Below are positions 57,902 to 64,000 of a DNA stretch of 64,000 nucleotides, in pieces. Position 1 is the stretch's first letter, and every line of letters begins with the position of its first letter. Location: contig CANJCQ010000001.1 in assembly GCA_947473355.1 (NCBI GenBank), forward strand, positions 186,001 through 250,000, written 5' to 3'. The notes under the pieces were generated by a model. It was not told the DNA's origin and did not search any database. It saw only the letters and a program-made list of their open reading frames with translations. The stretch is from Sphingomonadaceae bacterium (GTDB lineage Bacteria; Pseudomonadota; Alphaproteobacteria; Sphingomonadales; Sphingomonadaceae). Made by a program: the position numbers and the translations under genes.

Positions 57902-58849
57902 ATGACGCGATTGCGCTTCGATGGACAGGTCGCGATCGTCACCGGCGGTGGCAGGGGGCTGGGCCGACTCTATGCCATGGAGCTTGCCCGGCGCGGCGCC
58001 ATGGTTTTGGTCAACGACTTTGGAGAATCGAGCCAGGGCGAGGGTTCCGACGCATCGGTCGCCGATCATGTCGCGGCTGAGATCGAAGCGGAGGGTGGCA
58101 TAGCGGCGGCCTCGAGCGACAGCGTCGCCTCGGCCGAAGGTGGGCAGGCGATAATCGATGAAGCACTGGCCCGGTTCGGGCGCATCGACATTGTCATCAA
58201 TAACGCCGGCATCATTCGCTTTACGCCTTTCGACGAGATAACTGGCGATGAATGGCGCAAGACTCTGAGCGTCCATGTCGATGGCAGCTTCCATGTAAGC
58301 CAGCCGGCCTTCCGCGTGATGAAGGGGCAGGGCTATGGCCGCTTCGTTTTCATTTCATCGACGTTCGGCGCCTTCGGCCAGCTTGGCACGGCAAGCTATT
58401 CAACCGCCAAGTCAGCGCTGCTCGGCCTGTCAAACGTAGTGGCGCTGGAGGGCGCGGCACATGGCATCCAGTCCAATGCCGTGCTGCCGGTGGGCTTCTC
58501 GCGCATGGTTACCGATCAGGCGGCGGACGCGGAAGTTCCGCCGGGCCGGCAGGCATTCTACGATGCGATCCGGCCCGATCTGATTGCGCCGCTGGTTGTC
58601 TATCTAGCAAGCCGGGAGTGCAATCTCACGCACCGTGCCATTGCTGCCTGCGCCGGTCGCTATTCGCGCGTCTTCGCCGGCTATGCCGATGGCTGGTTGT
58701 CGGATGCGGGAACTACGCCGAGCGCCGAAGATGTCGCCGCCCGCATCGCGCAAATCGATGCGACCGACGGCTTCTTTGTGCCCAATTCCTCGGTTGATGA
58801 GACGATTGCGGTATGCCGGCAGCGCGGAGTCGATCTGAGCAAGATGTAA
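57902..58849 (+). CDS. SDR family oxidoreductase
   Basis: GQVAIVTGGGRGLGRLYAMELARRGAMVLVNDFGESSQGEG; YSTAKSALLGLSN. Confidence 0.9.
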   Translation: MTRLRFDGQVAIVTGGGRGLGRLYAMELARRGAMVLVNDFGESSQGEGSDASVADHVAAEIEAEGGIAAASSDSVASAEGGQAIIDEALARFGRIDIVINNAGIIRFTPFDEITGDEWRKTLSVHVDGSFHVSQPAFRVMKGQGYGRFVFISSTFGAFGQLGTASYSTAKSALLGLSNVVALEGAAHGIQSNAVLPVGFSRMVTDQAADAEVPPGRQAFYDAIRPDLIAPLVVYLASRECNLTHRAIAACAGRYSRVFAGYADGWLSDAGTTPSAEDVAARIAQIDATDGFFVPNSSVDETIAVCRQRGVDLSKM

Positions 58850-58905
58850 CAGATCGTCCGGGTGGTTTCCGGTGATCATACAAGTTCCGCGAAGGAGAGG
58901 GCGAG

Positions 58906-59802
58906 ATGAAGCTGTTCGAAGTCAGACATGTGCTGGATATCAAGGCGCAGCTTGGCGAAGCGCCGCTATGGTCTGTCGATCAGCAGGCGCTCTACTGGGT
59001 CGATATTGAGCGCAAGACCCTGAATCGCTTCGATCCGGCGACAGGCCGGAACGAGAGCTGGCCGGTCCCCGCCACCCCGGGCTGCTTCAATTTTCGAGAA
59101 GGCGGCGGCCTGGTGCTCGCCACCAACCAGGGCTTCTTCGATTTCGACTTTGCCACCTCCCGGTTCGAGAAGATCTGCGATGCCCCCTTTGATCCCGCCG
59201 GATGGCGGTTCAACGACGGCAAGGCCGATCGCCAGGGCCGCCTGTGGGCAGGCAGCATGAAGCTTGCTTTCAAGATCGATGGCCCTCCGGAGGGAACCTT
59301 CTATCGCTATGAGGCGGGCAAGGTGGTGGCGGGCATCCCCGGCGTCATGGTGCCAAACGGAACCGCCTTCAGCCCCGATGGCACGACGATGTACCGCTCG
59401 GACTGGCGTCCTGAAGGAAAGGTCGTGCTGCAATACGACTACGATATCGCCACAGGCACCCCATCGAACGAGCGGTTGTTTACCGGCATGCCCGAAGGCT
59501 TCGGCATTCCCGATGGTGCGTCGGTGGACAGCGAGGGGTTTTACTGGAACGCGGTACCCTATGGAGACAAGGGCCGCGTCGCACGTTTCGCGCCGGACGG
59601 CAGTCTTGACCTGCATTTCGACATGCCCGTGCTCGGGCCGACCATGGTCGCCTTCGGCGGCAAGGACATGTCGACGCTGTTCATCACCTCGTGCCGGCTC
59701 GAAACCAACATGGGCCTGCCGATGTCCTCCCTTGGCGGGGATATTTTCGCGGTCGAAACACACATGCGTGGGATTGCCGAAACACTTTCCGCAAGGGCAT
59801 AA
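58906..59802 (+). CDS. SMP-30/gluconolactonase family protein (copy 2)
   Basis: Paralogue of 52585..53472: LGEAPLWSVDQQALYWVDIERKTLNRFDPATG, RFNDGKADRQGRLWAGSM, PNGTAFSPDG. Confidence 0.92.
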   Translation: MKLFEVRHVLDIKAQLGEAPLWSVDQQALYWVDIERKTLNRFDPATGRNESWPVPATPGCFNFREGGGLVLATNQGFFDFDFATSRFEKICDAPFDPAGWRFNDGKADRQGRLWAGSMKLAFKIDGPPEGTFYRYEAGKVVAGIPGVMVPNGTAFSPDGTTMYRSDWRPEGKVVLQYDYDIATGTPSNERLFTGMPEGFGIPDGASVDSEGFYWNAVPYGDKGRVARFAPDGSLDLHFDMPVLGPTMVAFGGKDMSTLFITSCRLETNMGLPMSSLGGDIFAVETHMRGIAETLSARA

Positions 59803-59835
59803 TTTTTGCGTCAGCTGCGCGCAGGCAACGCAGGG

Positions 59836-61437
59836 TCACATGAGCATCGCCATTCGCGACAAATGGAAAGCAAGCGAGCCGCGATGCGAATTGGCCGCCG
59901 CCACGAAATTCCGAAATTGCTCCATGCGCCCGTCATCGCTGGCATCTTGTTCGCCAAGCGAAGGGCTCGCCCCTCCAAGAACAAGATTGCTCGCCTGGAC
60001 GACCACCGCCTTCGTGGCCGAGGTCGCATATGCGCGCTGCCGCCCATCGGGTTGTGACAGGCTGGCAAGCCCCATCAGGGCTGCCGAGCGCGCCTGTTCC
60101 AGCGCCGCCTTCATTTCGGCATAGCCGTGGCCAAGGGTCGTATCGGCAATTGCAGCTTCCATCGCGCCTAGGACTTCGAATGCACTGGCCACAATTGCTG
60201 CATCCATTCCCGCGCTCAAGGCAGCCAGCGCTCCGCCTGATTTGCCCAGGAGAGCTTCTCCTGACACGCGTACACCGTCCAGCTCGATTGTAGCCATGTC
60301 GCTGCCGTCGATCATCCGCCATGATTGGACTTTGAGACCTGGCGCATCGCGTGGCACCAGAAACAGCGAATGGCCGACCGGATCATAAACCTCGCCGGAG
60401 GTGCGGGCGGAAACCAGATATGCCGTTGCCATGCCCCCGCCATCGACTGTGACCTTGCATCCGTTTAGCACAAAGCCATCATTGTCGGGCGTTGCTCGCG
60501 TTTCGGTCCAACGCAGCCCGCCGCGTGCCGCAGCTTCGTGACATGCCATGGCCAGCCGGATCTGGCCCGCGACGGCGGGCGCAAGCAGCTTCGCCGCCTC
60601 CGGCGGATCGAGCAATGCCTGAAGAACCTGCGAGGGATAGACGATGCCGCCGGTATAGGGTTCAATCGCAAGGCCCGCCCCCAGCCGTTCAGCGACGGTC
60701 ATCATCGCCGACAGGGTGCCGCCATGGCCACCCACTTCTTCAGGGATGCCTTGGCCCAGCCAGCCCATCGCGGCGAAGCGGTCCCAATTGTCACGATTGG
60801 CGGCGAGTAGCGCTGCTCGCTTGAGAGTTGTATATTCGGCGGCGGCAAAGCGATTGATGTTGCTGCGAAGCGAAGCATCGGCTTCGGGCGGTCTGGAGTC
60901 CGCTATTGTCCCCAACTTGCGATGGCCGGTCGCGGCAACATATGCGCGCAGCTCCACCTCGTTGGCTTTGCAGGGTGTTGCCCTGGCACTGAAGGTGGAA
61001 ATCGTGCCTGCACCGGGTGCCTCGATTTGCCCAGGCGATCCCACCACCACCGGTCCGCCGCCTTCCGCGGGGGCTTGCGCCAGGCCATAAGGGCCGAACG
61101 CATCGGCGATCAGCATGCCGACTTCATCTTGCAGCTTCAATCCGGCGATCCCGGCCAACATGGCAAGCTCGTCACATGCGGGGTCGCTTTCTTGCGCCGC
61201 GCGGGCAATCGAAAGCTCGAGCGCATCGAGTTCAGCCTGCAGGGCCGCCGTCCTCGCCCGGAACAGGCTATCATTCCACAGCACATCGGCATGGTAAGCA
61301 GCCTGCCGTGCGAAGGCGGTCAGGAGGCGCAGGTTATTCTTGATGGCGGGAACGCATGCGGCAAGAAAACCGCGAACCTCCTTGCCCTGGTCAAGGTCAT
61401 GGGAAGCCGTAAGAGAAATCATGCGCATGCACTCCAT
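59836..61437 (-). pseudogene. Degenerate fused acyl-CoA dehydrogenase (5'-truncated first module, altered 3' end)
   Basis: First ~170 aa resemble only an ACAD C-terminal domain (FRARTAALQAELDALELSIARAAQ...IADAFGPYGL); second module has N-terminal and middle domains (EEVGGHGGTLSAMMTVAERLGAG) but lacks a normal C-terminus. Confidence 0.6.
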
Positions 61438-61780
61438 GCCTTTGTGGCTGAAAAGCCGAGAGCTGGGTCAGGAAGGGATTTACGAAAATCTGCGCCGGTC
61501 ATGGCGGGAGGAGGTCAGGATGTGCACGACCGCAAGCTGTCGATCAATGGCGATGTCGAGTTTCCGGCGGCGCAGCATGCCCGCAATGCAGACCTGACGA
61601 GCTGGACACTGGGCAGTTGACAGCGCTGGTCCGGTCCCGACTAACGTGCCATCCATGACGAGGATGTTTGAATGACAATGGCGGGCCGCAGCTGCCGATG
61701 AGATCCAATCCAATGCGGGGAAGCAAGGGCATGATACTTAAGGCAACCGCTTCATTTTTTTGCTCGGGAATCGCCAAGCT

Positions 61781-62398
61781 ATGACCAATCGACATTTTTA
61801 TGAACCCCGCCATGGTCATGGGCTGGCGCATAATCCGCTAAACGCCATTGTCGCGCCGCGGCCTATCGGATGGATCAGCACAGTTAACCGCTCGGGTGCT
61901 GCCAATCTGGCACCGTACAGCTTCTTCAACCTGTTCAGTTACAAGCCCCCGATCATTGGCTTTTCATCGTCTGGCTGGAAAGACAGTGTGGCCAACGCAG
62001 AGGCAACAGGTGAATTTGTCTGGAATCTGGCGACTCGCGGGCAGGCAGAGGCGATGAATACTACCTCCTCAAATGTGCTGCCAGAAGTTGACGAATTCGA
62101 GTTGGCAGGGCTCGGCAAGACAGAGTCTCGGCTGGTGGCGCCGCCCGGAGTTGCGGGCAGTCCCGTTCAGTTCGAATGCAAGGTAACCCAGATCATCCGC
62201 CTGATTTCAAAGGAAGGGCATGACACACCACAATGGCTGGTGATGGGCGAAGCCATCGGTATTCACATCGACCGGGACCTCATCAGGGAGGGTGTCTACC
62301 AAACCGCCAAGGCGCATCCGATCGCACGCGGCGGCGGCTTGGCTGACTATTTTGAGATCACGATGGACCGACTGTTCCTTATGCCCAGGCCAGACTGA
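61781..62398 (+). CDS. Flavin reductase-like domain protein (FMN-binding split barrel)
   Basis: NPLNAIVAPRPIGWISTVNRSGAANLAPYSFFNLFSYKPPIIGFSSSGWKDSVANAEATGEFVWNLAT. Confidence 0.88.
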   Translation: MTNRHFYEPRHGHGLAHNPLNAIVAPRPIGWISTVNRSGAANLAPYSFFNLFSYKPPIIGFSSSGWKDSVANAEATGEFVWNLATRGQAEAMNTTSSNVLPEVDEFELAGLGKTESRLVAPPGVAGSPVQFECKVTQIIRLISKEGHDTPQWLVMGEAIGIHIDRDLIREGVYQTAKAHPIARGGGLADYFEITMDRLFLMPRPD

Positions 62399-62548
62399 CT
62401 TTCGATTCCGACAAATCCACGATTAGAGGTCCGTGATGCTGCAGACTGGCAACGAACGACGATCCAGCGCAAGCTAACTTTAGCTTGCCAGCGCCTCAAA
62501 GGCGATAATGAATGGAAGAGATCACCATCCCAGTGAACGTCGGCCAAG

Positions 62549-62986
62549 CTATTTGTGGCTGACGATCAAAAGGCTGCAAGGCAGATGGTCAAGCAATTGA
62601 GCGCCGAGGGAGTCTTGGAACCATCGTGCGATAACGCCCTTCTCGGTGTGTCCCAACATTGCAAGATCGGCTTTGATCTTAAAGGCATGAGTCACTATCT
62701 CTCTTGCCGGGTCGCCCTCTCGAGTGCTGCAGACGGCATTTACACCCTGACTACATAGATCACGGGCCGCGGTTTCGACGACTTGCTGGATACGGTCCTT
62801 CTCAACCATTCTATGGTCAAACACGCCTTCCGCTTCCGCAAGCATCATGACGCCAGTCGTCACGACTATGCCCAATATATGCAGTTCCGCATTGGCGAGA
62901 CGGGCAAGATCGGCGGCCTGTCTCAAAGCAGCTGCGCTATGAACGGAACCATTATACGCCAGTAGGATCTTCTGGAACATGACCAC
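62549..62986 (-). CDS. Universal stress protein (UspA family)
   Basis: FQKILLAYNGSVHSAAALRQAADLARLANAELHILGIV...GHTEKGVIARWFQDSLGAQLLDHLPCSLLIVSHK. Confidence 0.85.
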   Translation of the reverse strand: MVMFQKILLAYNGSVHSAAALRQAADLARLANAELHILGIVVTTGVMMLAEAEGVFDHRMVEKDRIQQVVETAARDLCSQGVNAVCSTREGDPAREIVTHAFKIKADLAMLGHTEKGVIARWFQDSLGAQLLDHLPCSLLIVSHK

Positions 62987-63546
62987 TCTCCCCCAATCAA
63001 TTGCCTAATAAAAGATAGTCGATCTCCACGCAATCGGACCTCGGTGTTCTCAGCTGCCTGCCGCAATGCAATACGTGCTGCCTAAACAGCGGGAAAAGGC
63101 GCAATTCGGGCGACCGTTTCCAATGGTGTGGGCGTGATCTATGAACCTCAGCAGGCAGCGCACTTTTTCGCGCAACTGTCTCCTCTTTATCTAGCTCATG
63201 CTTCTGCGCACAGTTCAATTGTGGAGCCGCTTGGTCCATTGACGACGCTAGTCGAAGTGACCCACGAGAGTTGGGACACGATTTCGTGCCTATATGTCGA
63301 ATGGATGAAATACTGGACTATGCCTTTCGCCGACCTGCGGCAGTTGTTGGCAACGTTCATGTGGCACTGCAACGGTCACACTCGATTTCGGTTTCAGCCC
63401 GCCTCTTTTTGCGCCAGCCAGTGGCCTGCGCCGATGCGCTGATCGCAATCGCTGAGGAACTACCATACGGAAAGTGATACGGACATTGAATTGGACGGGC
63501 GCCTGCGGCAGGACGATCCGAGCACCTTCCTAACGATAGAGGTCGC

Positions 63547-64000
63547 ATGAGCACTGATTTGATCTTGATCCTAAATGCTGCGACGTTCGCAGCCGACAAG
63601 CATCGTCAGCAGCGACGCAAGGACGTAGACGCGTCTCCCTATATCAACCACCCATTGGATTTGGCGGATATCCTTGCGAGAGAGGGTGGCGTCGAGGACG
63701 CCAAGGTCATAGCGGCGGCACTGCTACACGATACCGTTGAAGATACGGAAACAACGATTGAAGAACTGGAGGATCGTTTTGGCAAACGCGTGGCAGCGAT
63801 CGTCGCTGAGGTCACAGACGATCAATCGCTTCCTTCGGCAGAGCGCAAAAGAATTCAAGTAATGAAGGCCTCCTCGAATTCCCCCGGGGCTAAGCTCGTT
63901 AAGCTTTCCGACAAGATCAGTAACGTTCGTGATTTGGTAACCGCACCTCCGGCGGGATGGTCAATGGAACGAAAAATAGAATATTTTTTCTGGGCCAAAG
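63547..64000 (+). CDS. HD-domain hydrolase, MESH1/SpoT-hydrolase-like (runs off the window end)
   Basis: [71 protein letters not shown] motif LLHDTVEDT. Confidence 0.85.
   Translation, partial: MSTDLILILNAATFAADKHRQQRRKDVDASPYINHPLDLADILAREGGVEDAKVIAAALLHDTVEDTETTIEELEDRFGKRVAAIVAEVTDDQSLPSAERKRIQVMKASSNSPGAKLVKLSDKISNVRDLVTAPPAGWSMERKIEYFFWAK

Noticed and set aside
60922-61620. 232-aa + strand ORF extending past the degenerate ACAD (end reads QDVHDRKLSINGDVEFPAAQHARNADLTSWTLGS)
   Set aside because: Mostly antisense to the ACAD relic; the tail may be a gene scrap but I could not assign it
62987-63546. Small ORFs between uspA and the HD-domain gene (e.g. 63128..63442, 63271..63477)
   Set aside because: No recognisable family, frames conflict, no clear RBS; left unannotated

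Overview
The window is a GC-rich, densely packed chromosomal or large-replicon segment. Gene content and style suggest a sphingomonad-type alphaproteobacterium (inference; no marker gene is present). About 62 kb is one catabolic supercluster built on CoA-thioester and ring-opening chemistry. It contains several acyl-CoA dehydrogenases (ACADs), including an overlapping pair and fused forms, five enoyl-CoA hydratase/isomerases, two MaoC/hot-dog hydratases, a thiolase with an HMG-CoA-synthase-like/DUF35 fusion, two nitronate-monooxygenase-like flavoproteins, and two CaiB CoA-transferases (one a tandem fusion). It also carries a CoA ligase, six intact SDRs, a KstD-like flavoprotein, a P450, a Baeyer-Villiger monooxygenase, two SMP-30 lactonase-like proteins, three amidohydrolase-2 proteins, a D-aminoacylase-like amidohydrolase, and two dienelactone-hydrolase-like proteins. 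Further members are two TauD-like dioxygenases beside a sulfotransferase, three MFS transporters, and LysR and TetR regulators. The pattern fits breakdown of a cyclic terpenoid, steroid or other alicyclic compound; the substrate cannot be read from sequence. The least familiar part is an SDR - MmgE/PrpD - LeuC-like - LeuD-like - MmgE/PrpD - amidohydrolase - SMP-30 - EthD-like - HIBADH-like operon (45.3-55.1 kb) with altered active-site motifs. Patchwork assembly is visible: an IS1380-type transposase remnant between duplicated ECH-NMO modules, a truncated frameshifted SDR relic at an operon junction, and a degenerate ACAD fusion. The right end leaves the cluster (UspA, HD-domain hydrolase). 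I saw no rRNA, tRNA or CRISPR.
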